Below, one piece after another: positions 34,470 through 43,519 of a DNA stretch of 64,000 bases. This stretch comes from Halodurantibacterium flavum (GTDB lineage: Bacteria > Pseudomonadota > Alphaproteobacteria > Rhodobacterales > Rhodobacteraceae). The translations under genes and the position numbers were made by a program. The notes beneath the pieces are model-generated. The model ran no database searches and was not told the DNA's origin. It saw nothing but the letters and a program-made list of their open reading frames with translations. The stretch's first letter is position 1; the number at the start of each line of letters is the position of its first letter. The DNA is taken from positions 124,001 through 188,000 of the forward strand of contig NZ_JBHUGH010000012.1 of the NCBI RefSeq assembly GCF_042681825.1, read 5' to 3'.

Positions 34470-35525
34470 ATGAAATTCAGAACAGCAATGGCTGCGCTGG
34501 CCGTTGGCGTGTCTTTCACCGCCTTTGGCGCTGCGGCGCAGACCGTCGGCATCTCGATGCCGACGCAATCGTCGTCGCGCTGGATCTCGGACGGCAACTC
34601 GATGGTCGAGCAGTTCGAGGCCGCGGGCTACGAGACCAATCTGCAATATGCGGAAGACGACATCCCGAACCAGCTTGCCCAGATCGAGAACATGATCACA
34701 AGGGGCGTGGACGTTCTGGTCATCGCGGCCATCGACGGCACCACGCTGTCCAACGCGCTGGAAAACGCGGCTGCCGCGGGCATCAGCATCATCGCCTATG
34801 ACCGGCTGATCCGTGACAGCGGCGATGTGAGCTATTACGCGACCTTCGACAACTTTCAGGTCGGTGTCCAGCAGGCGACCAGCCTTGTCGAGGGGCTGAA
34901 CGAACGCTTCCCGGATGTGAGCCCCTGGCATGTCGAGGTGTTCGGCGGTTCGCCCGACGACAACAACGCCTACTTCTTCTACGACGGCGCCATGAGCGTG
35001 CTGCAACCGCTGATCGACGCGGGCGATATCGTGATCCTTTCGGGTCAGACGGGCATGGACCGGGTCGGCACGCTGCGCTGGGACGGCTCGCTCGCGCAGG
35101 CGCGGATGGATAACCTTCTGTCGGCCAACTACACGAACGAGACCGTGCATGGCGTGCTCTCGCCCTATGACGGGTTGTCGATCGGAATCCTGTCCTCGCT
35201 CAAGGGCGTGGGCTATGGCTCGGGCGATCTGCCGATGCCGATCGTGACGGGGCAGGACGCGGAAATCCCGTCGATCAAGTCGATCCTGGCCGGGGAACAG
35301 TATTCCACCGTCTTCAAGGACACCCGTGAACTGGCGCGCGTGACGGTGGGCATGGTCGACGCGATGCTCAAGGGCGGCGAGCCCGAGATCAACGACACCG
35401 AGACCTACGACAACGGCGTGAAGGTCGTGCCGTCCTATCTGCTGGAACCCGTCAGCGTCGATGCCTCCAACTGGGAAGCCGTGCTGATCGAGTCGGGCTA
35501 TTACACCCGCGAACAGATCGAGTGA
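34470..35525 (+). CDS. chvE: Sugar ABC transporter substrate-binding protein, ChvE type
   Basis: A 351-residue periplasmic sugar-binding protein with a signal peptide (FTAFGAAAQ, cleavage near residue 23) and the type-I binding fold: VGISMPTQSSSRWISDGNSM, NQLAQIENMITRGVDVLVIAAIDGTTLS, IIAYDRLIRDSGDVSYYATFDNFQVG, VFGGSPDDNNAYFFYDGAM. It is close to ChvE of Agrobacterium and MmsA-type proteins, which bind arabinose, galactose, glucose and related aldoses. A GGGAGG ribosome site precedes the ATG. A strong hairpin follows the gene. Confidence 0.9.
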   Translation: MKFRTAMAALAVGVSFTAFGAAAQTVGISMPTQSSSRWISDGNSMVEQFEAAGYETNLQYAEDDIPNQLAQIENMITRGVDVLVIAAIDGTTLSNALENAAAAGISIIAYDRLIRDSGDVSYYATFDNFQVGVQQATSLVEGLNERFPDVSPWHVEVFGGSPDDNNAYFFYDGAMSVLQPLIDAGDIVILSGQTGMDRVGTLRWDGSLAQARMDNLLSANYTNETVHGVLSPYDGLSIGILSSLKGVGYGSGDLPMPIVTGQDAEIPSIKSILAGEQYSTVFKDTRELARVTVGMVDAMLKGGEPEINDTETYDNGVKVVPSYLLEPVSVDASNWEAVLIESGYYTREQIE

Positions 35526-35530
35526 GGGCG

Positions 35531-35557
35531 GGGGGCCGCCCGCAACCGGCGGCCCCC
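35531..35557 (+). repeat. GC hairpin between chvE and gguA
   Basis: Perfect 10-base arms (GGGGGCCGCC and its complement) around the loop CGCAACC, 5 bases after the chvE stop. No T-run. It would cap the chvE message and favour more binding protein than ATPase. Matching hairpins follow the two other binding-protein genes in this window. Confidence 0.8.
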
Positions 35558-35574
35558 TCAGCCGATCGGAGAAC

Positions 35575-37107
35575 ATGATGACCGCGCTTCTGGAAATGCG
35601 CGCCATCACCAAGACCTTTCCGGGCGTCAAGGCGCTGGACCGGGTCAATCTGGTGGTGCGCAGCGGCGAGATACACGCCATCTGCGGCGAAAACGGCGCC
35701 GGCAAATCCACCCTGATGAAGGTTCTATCCGGCGTCTACCCGGCCGGGAGCTATGAGGGCGAAATCGTCTATGACGGCGCCACGGCCGAATTCGGCTCGA
35801 TCCGCGACAGCGAGGGGCGCGGCATCATCATCATCCATCAGGAACTGGCGCTGGTGCCGCTTTTGTCCATCGCCGAGAACATCTTTCTGGGCAATGAACG
35901 GGCGACCCGGGGCGTCATCGACTGGCAGGACACCTTTCGCCAGACCGAGGCACTGTTGCGCAAGGTGGGCCTGCGCGAGGCGCCGGGCACCATCGTCGGC
36001 ACGCTGGGGGTGGGAAAGCAGCAGCTGGTCGAGATCGCCAAGGCGCTGTCCAAGGACGTGCGGCTTCTGATCCTGGACGAACCGACCGCCGCCCTTTCGG
36101 AAGGCGACAGCGAGGCGCTGCTGGACCTGCTGCTTGAACTCAAGGGGCAGGGCGTCACCTCGATCATCATCAGCCACAAGCTGAACGAGGTGCGGCGCAT
36201 CGCCGATACGGTGACGGTGATCCGCGACGGCGCCAGCATTTCCACCATCGACGCGCGGGCGGGCGACCTGACCGAGGACCGGATCGTGCGCGACATGGTC
36301 GGTCGGGACATGGCGCATCGCTATCCCGCGCGGGATCGCAGGGCCGGCGAGACGGTGATCGAGGTGCGCGACTGGAACGTCTGGCACCCCGAGCAGCGCG
36401 ACCGCCAGGTCATCCGCGACCTGCACCTGTCGGTACGTGCCGGAGAGGTCGTGGGCATTGCCGGCCTGATGGGATCGGGGCGGACCGAATTCGCCATGAG
36501 CCTCTTTGGCCGGTCCTACGGTCGCGCCATCTCGGGCGAGGTGCGGCTGCATGGCCAGCCCGCCGACACCTCGACCGTGCCGAAGGCGATTGCCGCCGGC
36601 CTCGCCTACGTGACCGAGGATCGCAAGACGCTGGGCCTGATCCTTGAGGAAACGATCCGCCGCAACATGACGCTGGCCAATCTGGATGCGATTTCCCGCA
36701 ACTGGGTCGTCAGCGAGGGACACGAAACCCGCGTGGCCGAGGAATATCGCCGCGCGCTGCAGATCCGCACCCCGTCCGTCATGCAGAAGGTCGTGAACCT
36801 CTCGGGCGGGAACCAGCAGAAGGTCGTTCTGGCGAAATGGCTCTTTTCCGAACCGGACGTGCTGATCCTGGATGAGCCGACCCGCGGGATCGACGTCGGC
36901 GCGAAATATGAAATCTACAGCATCATCAACGACCTGAGCCAGGCCGGCAAGGCGGTCATCATGATCTCTTCGGAAATGCCCGAACTCCTGGGCATGTGCG
37001 ACCGGATCTACGTGATGAACGAGGGCCGGCTGGTCGGCGAGCTTGCCGCCGCCGAAGCGGATCAGGAACGCATCATGTCGCTGATCGTGAGGGACAGGAA
37101 ACAATGA
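35575..37107 (+). CDS. gguA: Sugar ABC transporter ATPase GguA (two ATPase domains)
   Basis: A 510-residue ATPase with two nucleotide-binding domains in one chain, as usual for CUT2 sugar importers. The first has Walker A CGENGAGKST (about 40-49), QQLVEIAKAL signature region and LLILDEPTAAL; the second has the degenerate GLMGSGRTEF loop, LSGGNQQKVVLAKWL and LILDEPTRGIDVGAKYEIY. It powers import of the sugar bound by ChvE through GguB. Overlaps gguB by 4 bases. Confidence 0.93.
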   Translation: MMTALLEMRAITKTFPGVKALDRVNLVVRSGEIHAICGENGAGKSTLMKVLSGVYPAGSYEGEIVYDGATAEFGSIRDSEGRGIIIIHQELALVPLLSIAENIFLGNERATRGVIDWQDTFRQTEALLRKVGLREAPGTIVGTLGVGKQQLVEIAKALSKDVRLLILDEPTAALSEGDSEALLDLLLELKGQGVTSIIISHKLNEVRRIADTVTVIRDGASISTIDARAGDLTEDRIVRDMVGRDMAHRYPARDRRAGETVIEVRDWNVWHPEQRDRQVIRDLHLSVRAGEVVGIAGLMGSGRTEFAMSLFGRSYGRAISGEVRLHGQPADTSTVPKAIAAGLAYVTEDRKTLGLILEETIRRNMTLANLDAISRNWVVSEGHETRVAEEYRRALQIRTPSVMQKVVNLSGGNQQKVVLAKWLFSEPDVLILDEPTRGIDVGAKYEIYSIINDLSQAGKAVIMISSEMPELLGMCDRIYVMNEGRLVGELAAAEADQERIMSLIVRDRKQ

Positions 37108-38288
37108 GCACGACGACCACGAATAGCCCCGGGATCGGCGCCTACATCACCCGCCACATGCGCGACTACGGGCTTTTGTTCGCGCTGATCGCGATCATGG
37201 TGTTCTTTCAGGTGGTGACAGACGGCACGCTGCTGCGCCCGGTGAACATCACCAACCTGTTCCTGCAGAACAGCTACATCATCATCATGGCGCTGGGGAT
37301 GCTCCTGGTGATCGTATCCGGGCATATCGATCTTTCCGTCGGTTCGGTCATGGGGTTCATCGGCGCACTTGCGGCCGCGATGATCGTGACCTGGGGGATG
37401 CCCGTCTGGATCACGGCGGTTGCCTGCATCGCCTGCGGCATGGCGATCGGGGCGGCACAGGGCTACTTCGTCGCCTATTGGCAGATCCCGTCCTTCATCG
37501 TGACGCTGGCGGGGATGCTGATCTTTCGCGGCATGTCGCTGTGGCTTCTGGCGGGGCAGTCGGTGGGGCCGTTCCCGCGCCATTTCCAGCAGATATCGAC
37601 GGGCTTCATCCCGGATCTCTTCGGGCTGGACCGGCCGAACGCGACGGCGCTTGCGGCGGGGATCATCGCGGTCATGCTGATCCTGTGGCTGGGGCTGCGC
37701 GCGCGCCATCGCAACGCCCGTTTCGGCTTTGACGACGAACCGATGGGGCTCTTTCTTCTGCGCAACGCGGCGGTGGCGGCGGCGATCCTCTTCGTGACGT
37801 GGAAGCTCGCCTCGTTCCGGGGGCTGCCCAATGTGCTCATCTCGATGGTGGTCCTGACGGTGATCTATGTGTTCCTGACCGAACGCACGACCCTGGGGCG
37901 GCGCATCTATGCGGTGGGGGGCAACGCCAAGGCGGCCAAGCTCTCGGGTATCCGGACCGAACGGCTGACCTTCCTTGCCTTCGTCAACATGGGGTTTCTG
38001 GCGGCGCTCGCGGGCCTTGTCTTTGCCGCGCGGCTGAACACCGCGACGCCCCGGGCCGGGTTCGGGGTCGAACTCGACGTGATCGCCGCAGTCTTCATCG
38101 GCGGCGCGTCGATGGCCGGCGGGTCGGGCAAGGTGGTGGGGGCGGTCATCGGCGCCTTCATCATGGGGGTGATGAACAACGGCATGTCGATCATCGGGAT
38201 CGGCATCGACTATCAGCAGGTGATCAAGGGCCTCGTCCTGCTCGCCGCCGTTTTCTTCGACGTCTACAACAAGAACAAGGAGGCCTGA
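37104..38288 (+). CDS. gguB: Sugar ABC transporter permease GguB
   Basis: A 394-residue CUT2-type permease with about ten membrane segments and family motifs NSYIIIMALGMLLVIVSGHIDLSVGS, WQIPSFIVTLAGMLIFRGMSLWL, GGNAKAAKLSGIRTERL and GAVIGAFIMGVMNNGMSIIG. The ATG at 37104 overlaps the gguA stop (ATGA); the longer frame is not supported. Confidence 0.93.
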   Translation: MSTTTTNSPGIGAYITRHMRDYGLLFALIAIMVFFQVVTDGTLLRPVNITNLFLQNSYIIIMALGMLLVIVSGHIDLSVGSVMGFIGALAAAMIVTWGMPVWITAVACIACGMAIGAAQGYFVAYWQIPSFIVTLAGMLIFRGMSLWLLAGQSVGPFPRHFQQISTGFIPDLFGLDRPNATALAAGIIAVMLILWLGLRARHRNARFGFDDEPMGLFLLRNAAVAAAILFVTWKLASFRGLPNVLISMVVLTVIYVFLTERTTLGRRIYAVGGNAKAAKLSGIRTERLTFLAFVNMGFLAALAGLVFAARLNTATPRAGFGVELDVIAAVFIGGASMAGGSGKVVGAVIGAFIMGVMNNGMSIIGIGIDYQQVIKGLVLLAAVFFDVYNKNKEA

Positions 38289-38291
38289 GGC

Positions 38292-39281
38292 ATGTTTCTG
38301 TCACAGATCGCACTGCCGGACGGAACGCGCGCCGTGGTGGCCCGCAATGGCGATGCGGCGCATATCGTGCCCGGGGCAGGGTCAACGCGGGACCTGGCGC
38401 TGGCGGCCATCGCCGCAGGGCGTCCGCTTTTGGCCGAGGCGACGGCGCGCGGGCAGGGTGAGGCCGTCGATCTGGCGGCGATGCTTGCGGACGGCCGTGT
38501 TCTGTTGCCGGTCGATCACGACGACCCGGCGCATCTGCATCTGACCGGCACGGGCCTGACCCATCTGGGCAGCGCCGCGACCCGGAACGCCATGCACGCC
38601 AAGGTCGACCCCGAGGCGCTGACCGACAGCATGAAGATGTTCCGCATGGGGGTCGAGGGCGGCAAGCCCCCGGCGGGTGAGGTGGGCGTGCAGCCCGAAT
38701 GGTTCTACAAGGGCAATGGCCATGCGGCGGTGGCGCCCGGCGCGGCACTCGTGTCGCCCTCTTTCGCGCTCGATGCAGGCGAAGAACCCGAGATCGCCGG
38801 CATCTATGTGATCGGCCCGGATGGCACCCCCTGGCGGATGGGCTTTGCGCTGGGCAACGAATTTTCCGACCATGTGACCGAGCGGGGCAATTACCTCTGG
38901 CTCGCGCATTCCAAGCTGCGTCCGGCAAGCTTTGGTCCGGAAATGCTGGTGGGCGATCTGCCCGCGCATGTGGAAGGCATCAGCCGCATCCTGCGCGGCG
39001 ACCGGGTGATCTGGGAAAAGCCTTTTGTCTCGGGCGAGGCGAACATGTCCCACACGCTTGGCAACCTCGAACACCACCACTTCAAATACGGGGTCTTCCG
39101 GCAGCCCGGCGATGTACATGTGCATTTCTTCGGCACCGCGACCCTGTCCTTTTCCGACGGGATCAAGGCGACGAGCGGCGACGTGTTCGAGATCGCGTCC
39201 CCCGCCTTCGGCCTGCCGCTTCGCAATCCGCTGGAACAGCGGGCGCAAGACCCTGCGCCCGTGGCCGTTTCCGCACTCTGA
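38292..39281 (+). CDS. gguC: GguC/AraD1 family FAH-fold enzyme, candidate 2-keto-3-deoxy-L-arabonate dehydratase
   Basis: A 329-residue protein of the GguC family, a branch of the fumarylacetoacetate-hydrolase fold. LGSAATRNAMHAK, DSMKMFRMGVEGGKPPAGEVGVQPEWFYKGNG and GNEFSDHVTERGNYLWLAHSKLRPASFGPEMLVG are family blocks with several conserved Glu/Asp metal-ligand candidates. FAH-fold enzymes include sugar-acid dehydratases such as Caulobacter XylX. In this operon every step of L-arabinose oxidation to 2-oxoglutarate has a gene except 2-keto-3-deoxy-L-arabonate dehydratase, and no DHDPS-type AraD is present, so GguC is the natural candidate. This is inference from context. Confidence 0.8.
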   Translation: MFLSQIALPDGTRAVVARNGDAAHIVPGAGSTRDLALAAIAAGRPLLAEATARGQGEAVDLAAMLADGRVLLPVDHDDPAHLHLTGTGLTHLGSAATRNAMHAKVDPEALTDSMKMFRMGVEGGKPPAGEVGVQPEWFYKGNGHAAVAPGAALVSPSFALDAGEEPEIAGIYVIGPDGTPWRMGFALGNEFSDHVTERGNYLWLAHSKLRPASFGPEMLVGDLPAHVEGISRILRGDRVIWEKPFVSGEANMSHTLGNLEHHHFKYGVFRQPGDVHVHFFGTATLSFSDGIKATSGDVFEIASPAFGLPLRNPLEQRAQDPAPVAVSAL

Positions 39282-39289
39282 GGTCCGAC

Positions 39290-41032
39290 ATGGCTTTCAA
39301 ACCCGCCCCCTGGCCCCGGCCGCTGCGTTCCACCCATTGGTACAGCGGCACGTCGCGCGACACGATCTATCATCGCGGCTGGATGAAGAACCAGGGCTGG
39401 CCGCATGACCTTTTCGACGGGCGCCCGATCATCGGCATCCTGAACACATGGTCCGACATGACGCCCTGCAACGGGCATCTGCGCGAACTGGCCGAAAAGG
39501 TGAAGGCCGGCGTGTGGGAGGCGGGCGGCTTCCCGCTGGAGGTGCCGGTCTTTTCCGCCTCGGAAAACACGTTCCGGCCCACGGCGATGATGTATCGCAA
39601 CCTTGCCGCGCTGGCGATCGAGGAAACGATGCGGGGTCAGCCGATGGATGGTGCCGTCCTGCTGGTCGGCTGCGACAAGACCACGCCAAGCCTTCTGATG
39701 GCCGCGGCCTCGACCGATATCCCGTCCATCGTCGTAACCGGCGGGCCGATGCTGAACGGCTATTTCCGGGGCGAGCGTGTGGGGTCGGGCACGCATCTGT
39801 GGAAATTCTCGGAGGCGGTGAAGGCCGGAGAGATGTCGCAGGAGGATTTCCTTGAGGCCGAGGCCTCGATGAGCCGGTCCTCGGGCACCTGCAACACGAT
39901 GGGCACCGCATCCACCATGGCCTCGATGGCCGAGGCGCTGGGCATGGCGCTGTCGGGCAACGCGGCGATCCCGGCCGTGGACAGCCGTCGTCGGGTGATG
40001 GCGCAGCTTTCAGGCCGGCGGATCGTGCAGATGGTCAAGGACGATCTCAAACCCTCGGACATCCTGACCCGCGCGGCGTTCGAGAACGCGATCCGCACCA
40101 ATGGCGCGATCGGCGGGTCCACCAATGCGGTGATCCACCTTCTGGCCATCGCGGGGCGGGTGGGCATCGACATCACGCTCGATGACTGGGACCGGCTGGG
40201 CCGGGACGTGGCGACCATCGTGAACCTGATGCCCTCGGGCAAATATCTGATGGAGGAGTTCTTTTACGCCGGGGGCTTGCCGGTCGTGCTGAAACGGCTG
40301 GGCGAGGGCGAGCAGTTGCACAAGGACGCGCTGACTGTTTCGGGCCAGACGATCTGGGAAGAGGTCCGCGATGTCGTCAACCACAATGAGGATGTGATCC
40401 TGCCGCTGGACCGGGCGCTGACCCGTCAGGGCGGCATCTCGGTTCTCAAGGGCAATCTGGCGCCCCGGGGGGCGGTGCTCAAACCCTCGGCCGCGAGCCC
40501 GCATCTTTTGGTGCATCGGGGCCGCGCGGTCGTGTTCGAGGATATCGACGACTACAAGGCGCGCATCAACGACGAGGCGCTGGATATCGACGAAACCTGC
40601 GTCATGGTGCTCAAGAACTGCGGGCCCAAGGGCTATCCCGGCATGGCCGAGGTGGGCAACATGGGCCTGCCGCCCAAGGTGCTGCGCAAGGGCGTGACGG
40701 ATATGGTCCGGATTTCCGACGCGCGCATGTCGGGCACTGCCTATGGAACGGTTGTACTGCATACCTCGCCCGAGGCGGCGGCGGGCGGGCCGCTGGCGGT
40801 GGTGCGGGATGGCGACATGATCGAGCTTGATGTGCCGAACCGTCGCCTGCATCTGGATATTCCGGATGCCGAACTGGAAGCGCGGCTCGCGGCATGGCGC
40901 CCGAGCCACGACATCCCGCCCAGCGGCTATGCCTGGCTTCATCAGCAGCATGTGGAGGGCGCGGATACCGGCGCCGATCTCGACTTCCTCAAGGGGTGCC
41001 GCGGCAGTCCGGTCGGAAAGGACAGTCACTGA
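39290..41032 (+). CDS. araC: L-arabonate dehydratase (IlvD/Edd family)
   Basis: A 580-residue iron-sulfur dehydratase that would convert L-arabonate to 2-keto-3-deoxy-L-arabonate. It starts PLRSTHWYSGTSRDTIYHRGWM, as in characterised arabonate dehydratases. The three cluster-ligand cysteines are at about 60 (DMTPCNGH), 128 (VGCDKTTPS) and 201 (SSGTCNTMGTA); the catalytic Ser lies in RISDARMSGTAYG. The ATG at 39290 gives the standard length; the longer frame is a shadow of gguC. araC here means the sugar-acid enzyme, not the regulator. Galactonate-type acids may also be used. Confidence 0.85.
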   Translation: MAFKPAPWPRPLRSTHWYSGTSRDTIYHRGWMKNQGWPHDLFDGRPIIGILNTWSDMTPCNGHLRELAEKVKAGVWEAGGFPLEVPVFSASENTFRPTAMMYRNLAALAIEETMRGQPMDGAVLLVGCDKTTPSLLMAAASTDIPSIVVTGGPMLNGYFRGERVGSGTHLWKFSEAVKAGEMSQEDFLEAEASMSRSSGTCNTMGTASTMASMAEALGMALSGNAAIPAVDSRRRVMAQLSGRRIVQMVKDDLKPSDILTRAAFENAIRTNGAIGGSTNAVIHLLAIAGRVGIDITLDDWDRLGRDVATIVNLMPSGKYLMEEFFYAGGLPVVLKRLGEGEQLHKDALTVSGQTIWEEVRDVVNHNEDVILPLDRALTRQGGISVLKGNLAPRGAVLKPSAASPHLLVHRGRAVVFEDIDDYKARINDEALDIDETCVMVLKNCGPKGYPGMAEVGNMGLPPKVLRKGVTDMVRISDARMSGTAYGTVVLHTSPEAAAGGPLAVVRDGDMIELDVPNRRLHLDIPDAELEARLAAWRPSHDIPPSGYAWLHQQHVEGADTGADLDFLKGCRGSPVGKDSH

Positions 41033-41943
41033 TGAAGGTTGCGCTTGTCGGTATCGGAAAGATCGCGCTGGACCAGCACGTCCCGGCTATCGCCGCCTCG
41101 GATGACTGGGACCTTGCCGCGACCGTTTCGCGCAACGGTCAGGTCGAGGGGGTCGAGGCGTTTGCCGATATCGCCACGATGCTGTCCGCGCGCCCCGATA
41201 TCGAGGTCGTGTCGCTCTGCCTGCCGCCGGCGCCGCGCTTTGCCGTGGCCGAGGCGGTGCTGCATGCGGGCCGCCACCTGATGCTGGAAAAGCCCCCCGG
41301 CGCCACCCTGGCCGAGGTTCATGCGCTGCAGGCGCTGGCCGCGGCGCGAGGTGTCACGCTTTACGCCACATGGCATTCCCGGATGGCCCATGCGGTTGCG
41401 GCGGCACGGCGGCATCTGGCGGGGCGGCGGATCACCGGCGGCCGGATCACCTGGCGCGAGGATGTGCGCAAATGGCATCCGGGGCAGGACTGGATCTTTG
41501 AACCCGGCGGCATGGGCGTCTTTGACCCCGGCATCAACGCGCTGTCGATCCTGACCGAAATCCTGCCCATGCCCGTTCGGCTGATCGCGGCCGACCTCGA
41601 CGTGCCGTCAAACCGTCAGGGCCCGATCGCGGCGCGGCTCACGCTCAGCCACGGGATCGAGGCCGATTTCGATTTCCGTCAGGAAGGCCCGCAGACCTGG
41701 GACATGGAGTTCGTCACGGACCGGGGGCATATTGCCCTGCGCATGGGCGGCAACCTTCTGGAGATCGACGGCGCCCCGGCCGGGGGCGAAGATACGATCA
41801 TGGACGAATACCCCGCCCTTTACGCCCGCATGGCCGATCTGGTGCGGAACATGGCCTCGGATGTGGATCTTGCGCCGATGGTGCTGGTCGCCGATGCCTT
41901 CACCCTTGGCCGCCGCGAGACCGTGGCGCCCTTTGAATTCTGA
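41032..41943 (+). CDS. L-arabinose/D-galactose 1-dehydrogenase (Gfo/Idh/MocA family)
   Basis: A 303-residue NAD(P)-dependent sugar dehydrogenase that oxidises the C1 hydroxyl to a lactone. It has the Rossmann start MKVALVGIGKIALDQHVPAI, the EKPPGATLAEVHAL motif with the active-site Lys, WHSRMAHAVAAARRHL and WREDVRKWHPGQDWIFEPGGMGVFDPGINALSI. This pattern matches L-arabinose 1-dehydrogenase of Azospirillum and D-galactose 1-dehydrogenases. The start overlaps the dehydratase stop by one base. Confidence 0.85.
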   Translation: MKVALVGIGKIALDQHVPAIAASDDWDLAATVSRNGQVEGVEAFADIATMLSARPDIEVVSLCLPPAPRFAVAEAVLHAGRHLMLEKPPGATLAEVHALQALAAARGVTLYATWHSRMAHAVAAARRHLAGRRITGGRITWREDVRKWHPGQDWIFEPGGMGVFDPGINALSILTEILPMPVRLIAADLDVPSNRQGPIAARLTLSHGIEADFDFRQEGPQTWDMEFVTDRGHIALRMGGNLLEIDGAPAGGEDTIMDEYPALYARMADLVRNMASDVDLAPMVLVADAFTLGRRETVAPFEF

Positions 41944-41952
41944 GGAACCGGC

Positions 41953-43464
41953 ATGACCTTTACCCCCCACGGCAAGCATCTGATCGCAGGCGACTGGATC
42001 GCCGGCGAGACGCAGTTTTCCTCCGTCCCCGCCCATGGGCCCGCGCATCGCTATGCCTCGGGCACGCCCGATCTGGTGGACCGGGCCTGCCGCGCCGCCG
42101 AACGCGCCTTTGCGACCTTCGGCTGGACCAGCCGCGAGGATCGCGCGGCGCTGCTCGACGCCATCGCCGAGGAAATCGAGGCGCGGGCGGAACCGCTGAC
42201 CGAAATCGCGATGCAGGAAACCGGCCTGCCCGAGGCGCGCCTGCAGGGGGAACGGGGCCGCACGACGGGACAGTTGCGCCTCTTTGCCGCGCATATCCGC
42301 AAGGGCGATTATCTCGACCGCCGCCATGATGTGGCCCTGCCAGACCGTCAGCCCCTGCCGCGCCCCGACCTGCGCGTGATCCAGCGGCCCATCGGCCCGG
42401 TGGCGGTCTTTGGCGCCTCGAACTTCCCGCTGGCGTTCTCTGTGGCGGGCGGGGATACGGCATCGGCGCTGGCTGCGGGCTGCCCGGTCGTGGTCAAGGG
42501 CCATCCCGCCCATCCCGGCACAAGCGAGGTGGTGGCCGAGGCGATCCATGCCGCGATCACCCGCTGCGACATGCCCGGCGGGATATTTTCCATGATCCAT
42601 GGCGACGGGCATGAAACCGGCGCGGCGCTGGTGCAGCATCCTCTGATCCGGGCGGTGGGCTTTACCGGCAGCCTGCGCGGGGGGCGCGCGCTATTCGATC
42701 TTTGCGCGGCGCGTCCCGAACCGATCCCGTTCTTCGGCGAGCTGGGCAGCGTCAACCCGAACTTCATCCTGCCCGTGGCGCTGGACGCACGCGCGGATGC
42801 GTTGGCGCAGGGATGGGCGGGCAGCCTCACGATGGGCGCGGGGCAGTTCTGTACCAACCCCGGCGTCGTCATCCTGCCCGCGGGCGAGGGGGCCGAACGT
42901 TTCACGGCTGCCGCGACCGACGCGCTGAAAGGGGCCGCGGAACAGGTGATGCTGACCGACGGCATCGCGAGCGCCTATCGCCAGGGCGCGGCGCGGCTCG
43001 CCGAAAGCGCCGTCCCGGTTCTGGAGGAGCCCGGCATGGGCCGCAGCGCCCGACCGACGCTTTATCGCAGCACCGCCGAGGATTTCCTGCGCGATCACAC
43101 CCTGGGCGAAGAGGTGTTCGGCCCCCTCGGCCTGATCGTGACCGCGCGCGACGACGACCAGATGCAGGAGCTTGCCGAGGCGCTGGAGGGCCAGCTGACC
43201 GTCACGCTTCACATGGACGAGGGCGATACCGAAGCGGCGCGCCGCCTGATGCCGGTGCTGGAACGCAAGGCGGGCCGCGTCCTTGCCAATGGCTGGCCGA
43301 CCGGGGTCGAGGTGGCGGATGCGATGGTCCATGGCGGGCCCTATCCCGCATCGACCAATTTCGGCGCGACCAGCGTCGGCACCCTTTCGATCCGGCGCTT
43401 TCTGCGCCCGGTCTGTTACCAGAATATCCCCGAGGCGCTGTTGCCCGAGGATTTGCGCGGCTGA
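41953..43464 (+). CDS. 2-oxoglutarate semialdehyde (2,5-dioxovalerate) dehydrogenase
   Basis: A 503-residue aldehyde dehydrogenase for the last step, 2-oxoglutarate semialdehyde to 2-oxoglutarate. It has FGASNFPLAFSVAGGDTASALAAGCPVVVKGHPAHPGTSEVV, VGFTGSLRGGRALFDL, the general-base Glu in FFGELGSVNPNFILP and the nucleophile Cys in GAGQFCTNPG. These match the KGSADH branch seen in arabinose and glucarate operons. It is 9 bases downstream of the 1-dehydrogenase and followed by two hairpins before the next binding-protein gene. Confidence 0.88.
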   Translation: MTFTPHGKHLIAGDWIAGETQFSSVPAHGPAHRYASGTPDLVDRACRAAERAFATFGWTSREDRAALLDAIAEEIEARAEPLTEIAMQETGLPEARLQGERGRTTGQLRLFAAHIRKGDYLDRRHDVALPDRQPLPRPDLRVIQRPIGPVAVFGASNFPLAFSVAGGDTASALAAGCPVVVKGHPAHPGTSEVVAEAIHAAITRCDMPGGIFSMIHGDGHETGAALVQHPLIRAVGFTGSLRGGRALFDLCAARPEPIPFFGELGSVNPNFILPVALDARADALAQGWAGSLTMGAGQFCTNPGVVILPAGEGAERFTAAATDALKGAAEQVMLTDGIASAYRQGAARLAESAVPVLEEPGMGRSARPTLYRSTAEDFLRDHTLGEEVFGPLGLIVTARDDDQMQELAEALEGQLTVTLHMDEGDTEAARRLMPVLERKAGRVLANGWPTGVEVADAMVHGGPYPASTNFGATSVGTLSIRRFLRPVCYQNIPEALLPEDLRG

Positions 43465-43498
43465 GGAGGCCGCGCCGAGTGCCCGCCGGTTCGCCGGC
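43455..43498 (+). repeat. Two GC hairpins between the dehydrogenase gene and ytfQ
   Basis: GCGCGGC (43455-43461) pairs with GCCGCGC (43469-43475) over the stop codon, and GCCGG (43485-43489) pairs with CCGGC (43494-43498) around a TTCG loop. No T-run follows, so read-through into ytfQ is expected; they may mark an RNA processing boundary. Confidence 0.55.
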
Positions 43499-43519
43499 AT
43501 GAACCCCAGGGAGGGAACG